Assembly (NCBI RefSeq): GCF_034314165.1
Contig: NZ_JAVIWK010000001.1
Coordinates: 2,061,001 to 2,125,000 of the forward strand
DNA from: Pseudomonas sp. Bout1
GTDB lineage: Bacteria > Pseudomonadota > Gammaproteobacteria > Pseudomonadales > Pseudomonadaceae
Reading direction: 5' to 3'
Length of the DNA: 64,000 nucleotides
This document shows, piece after piece, positions 19,616-28,535 of the stretch; position 1 is the stretch's first letter; every line of letters starts with the position of its first letter. The notes under the pieces were generated by a model that was not told the DNA's origin, did not search any database, and worked only from the letters and a program-made list of their open reading frames with translations. Position numbers and translations under genes: made by a program.

Positions 19616-20532
19616 GTATTGTTTCCGAGGGAGAAAATTTAAAGGTTTCAGTATGTGTGCTGACTTATAATCAGGTTGGTTATATTGGCGAGTGCCTGTT
19701 AAGCTTGATTAATCAGGTCACGGATTTCAAGTTTGAGGTGATCGTCGGTGATGACTGTTCGACAGATGGCACCAGCGACATAGTACGTAGTTTGGCGGAG
19801 CAATACCCCGATATTGTAAAGCCGCTTATACATAAGCAGAATGTTGGTATCACAGCAAATTACCTTGAAGTACACGCTTTGGCATGCGGCAAGTATATTG
19901 CTCATCTGGATGGTGATGATTACGCTCTTCCAGGGAAACTACAGGCTCAAAGTGACTTTCTGGACGAGCACCCGAATTATAATATCGTCTGGCACAGGAT
20001 GCTCGTCGAGAATCCTGGAACCAAGGTTGTCGTAGAAGATCTTATTGATTTATCTCGCGTGAGTAATTCGTTCACCAGAAAGGATATTTTTCAATACATA
20101 ACGATTGGAATGAACAGTTCTAAAATGTATCGGGCCACGGCAAGGGACATTGAATTGCCAGATTTTCCATTGCTGGATTACTTTGCAAATGTCGAGCAAG
20201 TTGGACACGGCTACGCAGGGTTCGTCAGCGCGAAGCCTTTGGGTGTTTATCGTACAGGTATCGGTATTGCCTCCTCGGGAAACAAGACAAAAGTTTTGCT
20301 GGTGAAGTCCTTTGACTACTTTTTGAAAAAATATAAAGGTTGCGCCGCAGATATATCGGTGTCTATCAGCTTCTTGTTTATTGCTGCACTGAAAAATAGG
20401 CGTTTTGAAGATTGTAAACTGTTTTTCCCTATATTCGTTCGCGCTTTTAGACTGACGACTATACCAAAAGTATGGCGTGCCAGTAAGATGCTTTCAATGC
20501 TCAGAATTCCCGATGCGGTCAAGAGTAAATGA
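19612..20532 (+). CDS. Family 2 glycosyltransferase
   Basis: This GT-A fold enzyme is expected at the cytoplasmic face of the inner membrane, adding one sugar to the lipid-linked repeat. The N-terminal pattern VSVCVLTYNQVGYIGECLLSLINQ, then VGDDCSTDGT and the metal-binding DGDDYALPGKL, define a GT2 domain over about 1-220 of 306 residues. The start is GTG at 19612, overlapping the wzx stop by four bases. The donor and acceptor cannot be read from sequence. The low GC and the coupling to wzx support membership of the O-antigen operon. Confidence 0.9.
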   Translation: MSIVSEGENLKVSVCVLTYNQVGYIGECLLSLINQVTDFKFEVIVGDDCSTDGTSDIVRSLAEQYPDIVKPLIHKQNVGITANYLEVHALACGKYIAHLDGDDYALPGKLQAQSDFLDEHPNYNIVWHRMLVENPGTKVVVEDLIDLSRVSNSFTRKDIFQYITIGMNSSKMYRATARDIELPDFPLLDYFANVEQVGHGYAGFVSAKPLGVYRTGIGIASSGNKTKVLLVKSFDYFLKKYKGCAADISVSISFLFIAALKNRRFEDCKLFFPIFVRAFRLTTIPKVWRASKMLSMLRIPDAVKSK

Positions 20533-20539
20533 GGTTTTT

Positions 20540-21067
20540 ATGTCGTTAACCTATTTGATTCAGGACCTTCGCTCAATCGCAGGTAGTGACCGCGCGTTCA
20601 GAGTGCTCAAAAGCGTAGTGTTTGATCACACTGCTCACTTGACCATTATGTTGCGACTGGGCCAAAGCCTGTTAAAAATTCCCGTTATCGGGCGTGTATT
20701 GAGCTTTCTGGTTGAGTATTTAATTCGCGTTGTTTTTGGTAGCGATATCTCTTGCAGGGCAAAAATTGGCCCAGGTCTCTGCATTATGCACGGTCATGAC
20801 ATAGTGATAGGTGCCGACGTAGTAATGGGGTCGAACTGCAAGATTTTTAATGGTGTGACTTTTGGGAACCAGGACCTATCGAAAACCAGTAAGGGCAATC
20901 AACCGACACTGGCAAATAATGTGGTTATTTGTACGGGTGCCAAAGTCCTTGGGCCCATTTTTCTGGGTGACAATGTCGTTGTGGGTGCGAACAGCGTTGT
21001 TGTTAAAAGCTTTCCACAGGATACGGTTGTTGTAGGTGTTCCTGGCAGGGCGCTCGAGAGAACGTAA
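20540..21067 (+). CDS. Hexapeptide-repeat O-acetyltransferase (serine acetyltransferase-like)
   Basis: This left-handed beta-helix acyltransferase has 175 residues. An alpha-helical N-terminus (LTYLIQDLRSIAGSDRAF) is followed by hexapeptide repeats (IGPGLCIMHGHDIVIGADVVMG, KIFNGVTFGNQ, LGDNVVVGANSVVVKSF) and the ending VVGVPGRALE. The fold and the HGHDIVI catalytic-histidine region resemble CysE/WcaB-type enzymes. Beside wzy in an O-antigen locus it more likely O-acetylates the glycan than makes O-acetylserine. I chose the ATG at 20540, eight bases after the GT2 stop with GAGG upstream; the frame is open earlier inside the GT2 gene. Confidence 0.85.
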   Translation: MSLTYLIQDLRSIAGSDRAFRVLKSVVFDHTAHLTIMLRLGQSLLKIPVIGRVLSFLVEYLIRVVFGSDISCRAKIGPGLCIMHGHDIVIGADVVMGSNCKIFNGVTFGNQDLSKTSKGNQPTLANNVVICTGAKVLGPIFLGDNVVVGANSVVVKSFPQDTVVVGVPGRALERT

Positions 21068-21095
21068 CTTAAACTTCGGTAGCAGGGTGAGCAAG

Positions 21096-22370
21096 GTGCG
21101 GTCGTTTTTTTTGGTACTGGTTGTTTTTTTCTATGTGTTCAATTTTACGCTCAGCTTTCTGGGCGTGCCTTCCGTCGCGCTTCTCATTCCTGGGGCTTTG
21201 CTCCTGATTCTTGCTGATCCGCTGCTCCGCGGTTTTGTTGGTTATGCATTTGTCACCTGCCGCTTTGCCATTGTGGCGCTCTTGCTCGCGGGTTCCTTGG
21301 GCGTAATGCTGAGTGTTCTCTGGGGTAACGCTGAGACAATATTTCTGGAGATTTTCATAAAGTTTATTGTCGTTCTGCTCTTGGCGTTGGTTATAACCTA
21401 TTATGCGGTTGGCCGGCGTACGAATTCAGATGATGCGCTCTATGGATTTCATCGATGCTTCGAGTTGATTTATTGGGCGACTGTTCTTCAAGCGTTTTTC
21501 ATTATGCTGTCGTTCGTGGAGCCCGCTTTTAGGGATTTGTTATCCGCGTCGTTGGCTAACCGTGGAAATATTGAAGTTGATAGTGTTCTGCGCTTTCGCG
21601 GTATTCACGATAGCGGCGGCTTTAACCTCAGCGCTATTCTTGCGCTGGCCGCTGTATACGGCGTTTACTCAGTATATTCCCGAGCCAATAACGCGACCAT
21701 TTGGCGATTTCTAAGTATCTCCGTAATCGCTCTTTCAATTACGCTGGTTGCACGCACTGGTGTGGTCGTGTTCCTTCTTGGTGTGGGGCTTCTCGCGATA
21801 CGATGGCCTCTGAAGTCCCTGATCGTAGGGGTGGCTTTTAGCGCCTTTGCTGCGCTGGCAATTGTGTTATTCCAGTATTTTTTTCCGGAAAGGTTCGAAT
21901 TTTTTTCAACCTACGTTTTTGATTATGCGTTCGAGATTTTTATCAATTATTCGAAAGGTCAGGGCCTCACCTCTGCCTCTACGGATGATCTGAAAAGTAT
22001 GCTTTTCGTCCCGGATCTGTTGAATATTATTGCAGGTAGTGGCTCGTTTGATGATCAAAGTGGTGGCGTCGCGCGGTCTGACTCCGGTTATCTGAAAACG
22101 CTGCTTGCCAGTGGCATCGTGGGTTTTGTGCTGGTTTACGCGTCTTATGGTTGGATGTTCTTGAAAATCTGGGCAGGGATGCGGCGATTTGCCGATGCAG
22201 GCTATTTTGTTTTGGTACTGTTGTGCCTGATTTTAGTTTTGGAAGTAAAGGCTCCTGTGTTTTATCAGAATGACGTGTCTCGCTTGTTTATATTGATATT
22301 TTCAAGCGCGCTATTGCGCCGGTTTTATAATCGCTATGCGAGCGTGAACCCGAGTGCTCATCTGGCTTGA
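21096..22370 (+). CDS. wzy: Probable O-antigen polymerase Wzy
   Basis: Wzy joins lipid-linked repeats at the periplasmic face. The 424-residue protein has about ten to eleven membrane segments and a larger hydrophilic loop near residues 290-350 (SKGQGLTSASTDDLK..DDQSGGVARSDSGYLKTLLASG), which is the usual O-antigen ligase/polymerase layout; primary sequences in this family are poorly conserved. I favour the GTG at 21096 because GGTGA lies five bases upstream; the GTG at 21087 is also possible. The call rests on topology and on the locus having wzx and wzz but no other candidate. Confidence 0.8.
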   Translation: MRSFFLVLVVFFYVFNFTLSFLGVPSVALLIPGALLLILADPLLRGFVGYAFVTCRFAIVALLLAGSLGVMLSVLWGNAETIFLEIFIKFIVVLLLALVITYYAVGRRTNSDDALYGFHRCFELIYWATVLQAFFIMLSFVEPAFRDLLSASLANRGNIEVDSVLRFRGIHDSGGFNLSAILALAAVYGVYSVYSRANNATIWRFLSISVIALSITLVARTGVVVFLLGVGLLAIRWPLKSLIVGVAFSAFAALAIVLFQYFFPERFEFFSTYVFDYAFEIFINYSKGQGLTSASTDDLKSMLFVPDLLNIIAGSGSFDDQSGGVARSDSGYLKTLLASGIVGFVLVYASYGWMFLKIWAGMRRFADAGYFVLVLLCLILVLEVKAPVFYQNDVSRLFILIFSSALLRRFYNRYASVNPSAHLA

Positions 22371-22421
22371 CTCAGGCGGGCGAGAACGGCCCGACCAGTA
22401 AATTAATTGCGAGCTTTCCTG

Positions 22422-24311
22422 ATGTGTGGTTTTTCCGGATATTTTACGAACAAGAAGTTTTCTACCGATGAGTCTTCGCTGCTTGAGGCGATGGGCCGCT
22501 CAATTATCAACCGTGGCCCGGACGGCGGCGGTTATTGGTTTGATTCAGCCGCTGGTATAGGTCTGTCCCACAGGAGGCTTGCGATTGTCGACCTGACTGC
22601 TGCCGGCCACCAGCCAATGCATTCATCGAGTGGGCGCTTCGTAATTGCGTTCAACGGCGAGATCTACAACCATGGCCAATTGCGTGCCCTTCTAGAGGAG
22701 AGTGGGCTTTCGCCTTCCTGGAACGGGCACTCAGACACAGAAACGCTGCTTGAGTGCTTTGAGCACTGGGGGGTCGAAAAGACTCTGCAGGCAACGGTTG
22801 GGATGTTCGCCATCGCGCTGTGGGATACCCGGCAAAATGAACTGGTACTGGCTCGGGATCGTCTTGGGGAGAAGCCGCTTTATTGGGGGTGGCAGAATGA
22901 CGTGCTGTTGTTTGGTTCTGAACTCAAGGCGCTCAAGGTCCATCCTGCGTTTTGCGCTGATATCGACCGTGACGCGTTGGCCCTTTACCTGCGCCACAAC
23001 TACGTTCCCGCGCCCTACAGCATCTATCAAGGGATAGAGAAGCTGAAGCCGGGGCATTATGTAAGGATCGCGATAGACCAGCGCCGATCTGATGTAAAAG
23101 CGCTTCCTTTTTGGTCTTTCAATCGGGCGGTTGAGGCGGGGCTTGCGTCTCCGCTGCAATCTGACGCCAACGCCGTAGTTGATACGCTTGAAGCACAACT
23201 TAGCGAAAGCATCGGCATGCAAATGCTCGCGGATGTGCCCTTGGGCGCGTTTCTAAGTGGCGGCGTGGACAGCAGTCTTGTGGTTGGCCTGATGCAGAAA
23301 CAAACCCCGCGGCCGGTCAAGACGTTCACCATAGGCTTTAGTGAGGCAGGGTTCAATGAAGCTGAACATGCTCTGGCCGTATCCCGCCATTTAGGTACTG
23401 AACATACTGAGATCTATGTTCAATCCAAAGACGCGTTGGACGTTATCCCGGATTTACCGAACATCTACTGTGAACCCTTTGCCGATAGTTCACAGATTCC
23501 GACTTTCCTGGTCAGCCGCCTTGCGCGACAACAAGTAACCGTCACGTTAAGCGGTGATGCGGGAGATGAGCTGTTTGGCGGCTATAACCCTTACCAATTT
23601 GCCCCACGTATCTGGGGGAAGATCAGCCAGGTGCCGTTACCCCTGCGACGTTTTGCATCCGCAACGCTCAAGGCACTGCCGATAAAAGGTAAGGTCGAGA
23701 AGTTGATGGATATTCTTGATACTCCGAGCCGGGAGGACTTTTATCGGCAACTTGTCAGTCACTGGAAAACACCTTCCAGTGTCGTTATCGGCGCGAAAGA
23801 GCCGATTACGGTGCTTGATACCTCTTCAGCGTGGCCCGCTACGCAGCGGTACGAAGAGTGGATGATGGCGATGGATGCACAGACCTATATGGCTGACGAC
23901 ATCCTGGTAAAGGTCGACCGTGCGGCGATGGCCAGCAGCCTGGAAACGCGTGTGCCAATGCTCGATCACCGGGTTGTTGAATTGGCCTGGCGCATACCGT
24001 TGGATATGAAGATTCGAGGTGGAGTTGGCAAGTGGGTATTGAGGGAAGTGCTTTATCGTCACGTTCCTCGCGAGTTAATCGAGCGACCGAAAAAGGGCTT
24101 CTCCATACCCATCGCGACGTGGTTGCGCGGGCCCCTGCGCGACTGGTCGGAAAGCTTGCTGGATGAAGGCCGGTTGCGCGGGGAGGGTTTCTTCCATCCT
24201 GCACCGATCCGGCGTGCCTGGGAACAACACCTCAGTGGTCGGGCGGATCATTCAAGCAAATTGTGGGGTGTCCTGATGTTCCAGGCGTGGTTGGAGGAAC
24301 AAGGCCGTTGA
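22422..24311 (+). CDS. Asparagine synthase-type amidotransferase, copy 1 (WbpS-like)
   Basis: This class II glutamine amidotransferase has an ATP-dependent synthetase domain and 629 residues. Cys2 (MCGFSGYF) is the N-terminal nucleophile, so the ATG at 22422 is the start, and FNGEIYNH and RGPDGGG complete the glutaminase domain. The PP-loop SGGVDSS is at about residue 279, and SGDAGDELFGGYNPY follows. In the P. aeruginosa O6 locus a relative, WbpS, is thought to amidate GalNAcA; here UDP-GalNAcA or the lipid-linked uronic acid is the inferred substrate rather than aspartate. It is one of two paralogues in the locus (the other is at 25450). The stop overlaps the next glycosyltransferase start (TTGA). 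Confidence 0.88.
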   Translation: MCGFSGYFTNKKFSTDESSLLEAMGRSIINRGPDGGGYWFDSAAGIGLSHRRLAIVDLTAAGHQPMHSSSGRFVIAFNGEIYNHGQLRALLEESGLSPSWNGHSDTETLLECFEHWGVEKTLQATVGMFAIALWDTRQNELVLARDRLGEKPLYWGWQNDVLLFGSELKALKVHPAFCADIDRDALALYLRHNYVPAPYSIYQGIEKLKPGHYVRIAIDQRRSDVKALPFWSFNRAVEAGLASPLQSDANAVVDTLEAQLSESIGMQMLADVPLGAFLSGGVDSSLVVGLMQKQTPRPVKTFTIGFSEAGFNEAEHALAVSRHLGTEHTEIYVQSKDALDVIPDLPNIYCEPFADSSQIPTFLVSRLARQQVTVTLSGDAGDELFGGYNPYQFAPRIWGKISQVPLPLRRFASATLKALPIKGKVEKLMDILDTPSREDFYRQLVSHWKTPSSVVIGAKEPITVLDTSSAWPATQRYEEWMMAMDAQTYMADDILVKVDRAAMASSLETRVPMLDHRVVELAWRIPLDMKIRGGVGKWVLREVLYRHVPRELIERPKKGFSIPIATWLRGPLRDWSESLLDEGRLRGEGFFHPAPIRRAWEQHLSGRADHSSKLWGVLMFQAWLEEQGR

Positions 24312-25450
24312 AAGTTACCCATATTATTGTCGGTCTGCATATCGGCGGCGCCGAGTTGATGCTGCTTCGGCTCTGTGAGTCATTCAATTCAAGCGGCGAT
24401 GATGAACACCGTGTTATTTCATTGACGGATTTGGGTGAAGTGGGTGCACGACTGCGTGCCTGCGGGGTCACTGTTGATACGTTAGGTATGCGGGGGGCCT
24501 GGGATGTCCTGCCAACGTTTGCAAAGTTGGTTCGCCATCTTCGGCTGAACAAGCCCGATATCGTTCAGACCTGGATGTATCACTCTGACTTGTTGGGTGG
24601 CTTGGCAGCGCGTTGGGTGGGAATCAGGGGCGTGATCTGGGGGATCAGGACCACTGACGTCAGCCGAGGTGGCGCAAAGGCCACAATTATTGTTCGCAAA
24701 CTGTGTGCCTGGCTGTCGGCGATTGTCCCCAGCGTTATCGTGTGCGCTGCCCAGGCGTCACGAAAGACGCATGTGGCTGCCGGTTATTCCCCGAGCAGAA
24801 TGGCTGTCATTCCCAACGGGTTTGATCTTGGGCGTCTGGTTGCATCGCCGCAAGAGCGTGAGGCCATAAGGTCGGCGCAAGGAATAAACGCAGCTGACTT
24901 CGTTGTAGGAAGTTTGGGGCGTTTTAACGAAGTCAAGGATCACGCCAGTTTTGTCGAGGCTGCCGGGCTTGTCGCTCCCAGGTTCCCGCACGTCAAGTTC
25001 CTGATGGTGGGACGTGATGTCGATGAGGCGAATAGCGCATTGATGACGCAGATTGCATCAACCGGATTTGCTGATCGATTTGTGTTGCTGGGTGAACGAA
25101 AAGATGTGCCCGCCTGCTTTATGGCGATGGACATGTTTTGCCTGCATTCATTTACCGAAGGTTTTCCTAATGTGCTGGGCGAGGCGATGAGCCTAGCGTT
25201 GCCTTGTGTGACGACCGATGCAGGAGACGCGGCATTCCTGCTGGGTGAAAATGGGTTTGTCGTACCCGTACAAGATCCACTCGCGTTGGCTGAAGCGCTG
25301 GCGAAGATGATTGCAGCGTCTCATGCCGAGCGATCAATGATGGGGCAGGGTGCCTATACACGTATCGTCGAAAATTTCACGATGAAATGTACCGAGCATA
25401 AATTCAAAGAAATCTATGACCGGCTTTACTTAAATCAGGACGTTCATTGA
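24308..25450 (+). CDS. Family 4-like (GT-B) glycosyltransferase
   Basis: This cytoplasmic, membrane-associated retaining glycosyltransferase of the GT-B fold has 380 residues. The N-terminal motif HIIVGLHIGGAELMLLRL is typical, and the C-terminal donor-binding part has GSLGRFNEVKDH, FLMVGRDVD and SFTEGFPNVLGEAMSLALP, with the EX7E-type pair around TEGFPNVLGE. The start is TTG at 24308 (LKVTHII), overlapping the amidotransferase stop by four bases; the alternative at 24263 is inside that gene. The stop overlaps the second amidotransferase (TGATG). The linkage formed is unknown; one O6 glycosyltransferase (WbpR/WbpT/WbpU) may be equivalent. Confidence 0.9.
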   Translation: MKVTHIIVGLHIGGAELMLLRLCESFNSSGDDEHRVISLTDLGEVGARLRACGVTVDTLGMRGAWDVLPTFAKLVRHLRLNKPDIVQTWMYHSDLLGGLAARWVGIRGVIWGIRTTDVSRGGAKATIIVRKLCAWLSAIVPSVIVCAAQASRKTHVAAGYSPSRMAVIPNGFDLGRLVASPQEREAIRSAQGINAADFVVGSLGRFNEVKDHASFVEAAGLVAPRFPHVKFLMVGRDVDEANSALMTQIASTGFADRFVLLGERKDVPACFMAMDMFCLHSFTEGFPNVLGEAMSLALPCVTTDAGDAAFLLGENGFVVPVQDPLALAEALAKMIAASHAERSMMGQGAYTRIVENFTMKCTEHKFKEIYDRLYLNQDVH

Positions 25451-27408
25451 TGTGTGGTTTCAGCGGAATTTTCCAGGCCCGTAATAGTGATCTGGCATCG
25501 ATCATTACCCGGATGAACGATGCACTCGTGCACCGTGGCCCCGATGATCGTGGTGTATGGGTTGACGAAAATGCAGGCCTCGCGCTCGGGCATCGACGGT
25601 TGGCAATTGTCGATCTGTCGGAGGCTGGTCATCAGCCGATGCATTCCAGTTGTGGACGATTTTTAATCGTCTTCAACGGTGAGATCTATAACCATACCGA
25701 ACTCAGACAGAAGCTGGACAATGAAGGATTGTCGCCACCCGCATGGCGAGGCCATTCTGATACCGAAGTCCTGCTCGCAGGTCTTGCAGGCTGGGGTGTC
25801 GAAAAGACCTTGCAGGCAGCGGTTGGGATGTTTGCCTTCGCGCTGTGGGACAGGCAAGAGCAGGTATTGACGCTTGCACGCGATCGGATGGGCGAGAAGC
25901 CTTTGTATTACGGTTGGCAGGAAGACACGCTGCTGCTTGGGTCTGAGCTCAAGGCTATCAAGGCTTTCCCGCAGTTCACTGGCGAAGTCGATCGCAACGC
26001 GTTGACGCTATTGCTTCGGCACAACTGCATTCCTGCGCCTTACAGCATTTATAAAGGCATCGCCAAGCTCGAGCCCGGTCACTACGTAACGCTTGCGCTG
26101 AAGAATCTGGCCGCTGCAAAAGCCGCAGTCCCACAGGCTTACTGGCGTCTCAACGACGCCGTAGCAAAAGGCATTGCCGACCCTTTCAAGGGCACTCCCG
26201 CCCAAGCGACGGATTTGCTGGAGACTCAACTGAGCTCAAGCATTGGTCAGCAAATGCTCGCAGATGTACCTTTGGGTGCATTCCTGAGCGGCGGCGTAGA
26301 TAGCAGCACTATCGTGGCCTTGATGCAGGCCCAAAGCGCCCAGCCAATCCGCACATTCACCATCGGCTTCGACGAAGGCGGCTACGATGAGGCTGTTCAT
26401 GCCAAGGCGGTTTCCAAGCATCTGGGCACGCAACACACCGAGTTGTACGTGCGCCCGGACGATGCCCTGGCTGTTATCCCGCGTCTACCGTCGATGTATT
26501 GTGAGCCGTTCAGCGACAGCTCGCAGATTCCCACATTCCTTGTTAGCCAATTGGCCAGTCAACAGCTCAAGGTTGTGTTGAGTGGTGACGGCGGCGACGA
26601 GCTCTTCGGCGGTTATAACCGCTACCTCAGCGCTAAGAAAGTCTGGTCAAAAATGCAGCAATTGCCGCCGTTTGCCCGACAGGCGAGCGCCGGGCTTTTA
26701 CGCTCACTTTCACCGTCCACTTGGGACAGCCTGTTCCGTCTCTCCAAGCCTTTGCTGCCCAAACGTCTTCATCTCAGCACGCCCGGGGAAAAGGCTCATA
26801 AATTGGCTAGCGTCCTGGCGCTTGCGGATGGGCACGAGTTCTACCTGCAGCTCAACAGTCATTGGACTGACCCTGCCAGCGTCGTGATCGGTGGCAAGGA
26901 GCCCGAAACCATTTTCACGGACCCTTCGCGCTGGCCCCAGACCGATAGTTTCGAACACTGGATGATGGCGATGGACGCCCAGACCTATATGTCGGATGAC
27001 ATCATGGTGAAACTGGATCGCGCTGCGATGGCCGCAAGCATTGAGGGCAGGGTCCCTATGCTTGACCACAGGATTGTCGAACTGGCCTGGCGCATGCCTC
27101 TGGACCTGAAGATTCGTAACGGCCAGGGCAAATGGCTGTTGCGAGAAGTGCTTTATCGGCATGTTCCCAAGGAATTGATCGAAAGGCCCAAGCAAGGTTT
27201 TGGTATCCCGCTTGGGGCGTGGCTACGCGGTCCTTTACGGGAGTGGGCAGAGTCTTTGTTGGATGAAGCGCGATTGCGCCAGGAGGGATACTTCCACCCT
27301 GAACGCATCAGGCACATGTGGCAGGAACATCTTGAGGGCCGCGGAAACTGGCAGCCTCACTTGTGGACCATCCTCATGTTCCAGGCATGGTTGGAAGAGC
27401 AGGCATGA
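25450..27408 (+). CDS. Asparagine synthase-type amidotransferase, copy 2 (WbpS-like)
   Basis: This paralogue of the gene at 22422 has 652 residues and the same domain order: Cys2 (MCGFSGIF), FNGEIYNHTELR, PP-loop SGGVDSS at about residue 280, and SGDGGDELFGGYNRYL. The first copy has A in place of the second G of that last motif (GDAGDE). Both copies end with FQAWLEEQ. The start ATG at 25450 places Cys at position 2; one codon upstream (TTG) would destroy that. Codon use here looks more like the Pseudomonas backbone than the genes before 22 kb. A second uronic acid or a second position in the repeat may be amidated. The stop overlaps the next gene (ATGA). Confidence 0.88.
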   Translation: MCGFSGIFQARNSDLASIITRMNDALVHRGPDDRGVWVDENAGLALGHRRLAIVDLSEAGHQPMHSSCGRFLIVFNGEIYNHTELRQKLDNEGLSPPAWRGHSDTEVLLAGLAGWGVEKTLQAAVGMFAFALWDRQEQVLTLARDRMGEKPLYYGWQEDTLLLGSELKAIKAFPQFTGEVDRNALTLLLRHNCIPAPYSIYKGIAKLEPGHYVTLALKNLAAAKAAVPQAYWRLNDAVAKGIADPFKGTPAQATDLLETQLSSSIGQQMLADVPLGAFLSGGVDSSTIVALMQAQSAQPIRTFTIGFDEGGYDEAVHAKAVSKHLGTQHTELYVRPDDALAVIPRLPSMYCEPFSDSSQIPTFLVSQLASQQLKVVLSGDGGDELFGGYNRYLSAKKVWSKMQQLPPFARQASAGLLRSLSPSTWDSLFRLSKPLLPKRLHLSTPGEKAHKLASVLALADGHEFYLQLNSHWTDPASVVIGGKEPETIFTDPSRWPQTDSFEHWMMAMDAQTYMSDDIMVKLDRAAMAASIEGRVPMLDHRIVELAWRMPLDLKIRNGQGKWLLREVLYRHVPKELIERPKQGFGIPLGAWLRGPLREWAESLLDEARLRQEGYFHPERIRHMWQEHLEGRGNWQPHLWTILMFQAWLEEQA

Positions 27409-28535
27409 GTAAAGTACTTTTATTTATCGTCAACGACCCGGGGTTTTTTCTTTCGCACCGGCTGGCAGTCGCCAAGGGCGCGCAGGCAGAGGGTTATAGG
27501 GTTCATGTGGCGTGCATGCCTGGTCCGGCAGTTGCGGCCGTTGCCGCTGAAGGTTTCGAGTTTCACCCGTTGCCGCTTTCACGTAGCGGCCGTAACCCCT
27601 TGGCCGAACTGGGACTGATGTTCGCGATCTGGCGGCTGCTCTGGCAATTGAGGCCGGACGTCTTGCACCTGGTGACCATCAAGCCGGTTTTGTATGGTGG
27701 CGTAGCCGCTCGGCTGGCGCCGGTCAAAGGTGTGGTTACCGCTATTTCCGGACTGGGCTTTGTATTTCTCTCCAAGGGACTCAAGGCCACTATCACGCGA
27801 AAGGTTGTCAGCACCTTTTATCGGTTGGCGTTGGGCAAGCGTAATCTGCGCTCGATTTTTCAGAATCCAGATGATCGTGACCTGCTCTTGAGCATGGGTG
27901 GACTTACCCAATCCAAGGTCGTGATGATTCGTGGTTCAGGCGTCGACCTATCTCGTTACACCGCGTTGCCAGAGCCGGAAGGGACCCCAGTGGTGTGCGT
28001 GGCGGCTCGACTGCTGCTGGACAAGGGCGTTGTCGAGTTCGTTGAGGCGGCAAAAATATTGACCGCGCGCGGTGTTAACGCGCGCTTTCAGTTAATTGGT
28101 GACATTGATCCCGGTAACCCGGCGACAGTTACCACCTCACAGTTGCAGCAGTGGCGGGAAGAAGGGGTGATCGAGCTGCTCGGTTACCGCGACGACATCG
28201 CGAATGTGTTCGCTGCGGCGAATATCGTGTCCCTTCCTTCCTATCGTGAAGGTTTGCCCAAGGTGCTGGTCGAAGCCGCAGCGTGCGGCCGCGCAGTGGT
28301 CACCACTGACGTGCCAGGTTGCCGGGATGCGATTGATGCCGACGTAACAGGGTTTCTGGTACCTGTTCGTGATGCACAGGCCCTGGCTAATCAATTGCAG
28401 GTGTTGATTGAGGCGCCTGCCTTGCGTGCCCGGATGGGGGCGGCTGGCCGTGAGCTGGCTTTACGTGCATTTGCGATCGAGAAGATTGTGCAGCAGCATT
28501 TGGATGTGTACAGAGAGTTGGAGCGCGCGCTTTGA
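27405..28535 (+). CDS. GT-B glycosyltransferase, PglA/WbpT-like
   Basis: This 376-residue retaining glycosyltransferase begins VLLFIVNDPGFFLSHRLAVA, a pattern shared by the PglA-like group that uses UDP-HexNAc or UDP-HexNAcA donors. Other motifs are TIKPVLYGGVAARL, AISGLGFVF, VARLLLDKGVVEF and PSYREGLPKVLVEAAACG, whose glutamates form the EX7E nucleotide-sugar site. The ATG at 27405 overlaps the upstream amidotransferase stop (ATGA), and its own stop overlaps wbpV (TTGA). The tight coupling to an amidotransferase repeats the arrangement of the previous pair. The specific linkage is not readable. Confidence 0.9.
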   Translation: MSKVLLFIVNDPGFFLSHRLAVAKGAQAEGYRVHVACMPGPAVAAVAAEGFEFHPLPLSRSGRNPLAELGLMFAIWRLLWQLRPDVLHLVTIKPVLYGGVAARLAPVKGVVTAISGLGFVFLSKGLKATITRKVVSTFYRLALGKRNLRSIFQNPDDRDLLLSMGGLTQSKVVMIRGSGVDLSRYTALPEPEGTPVVCVAARLLLDKGVVEFVEAAKILTARGVNARFQLIGDIDPGNPATVTTSQLQQWREEGVIELLGYRDDIANVFAAANIVSLPSYREGLPKVLVEAAACGRAVVTTDVPGCRDAIDADVTGFLVPVRDAQALANQLQVLIEAPALRARMGAAGRELALRAFAIEKIVQQHLDVYRELERAL

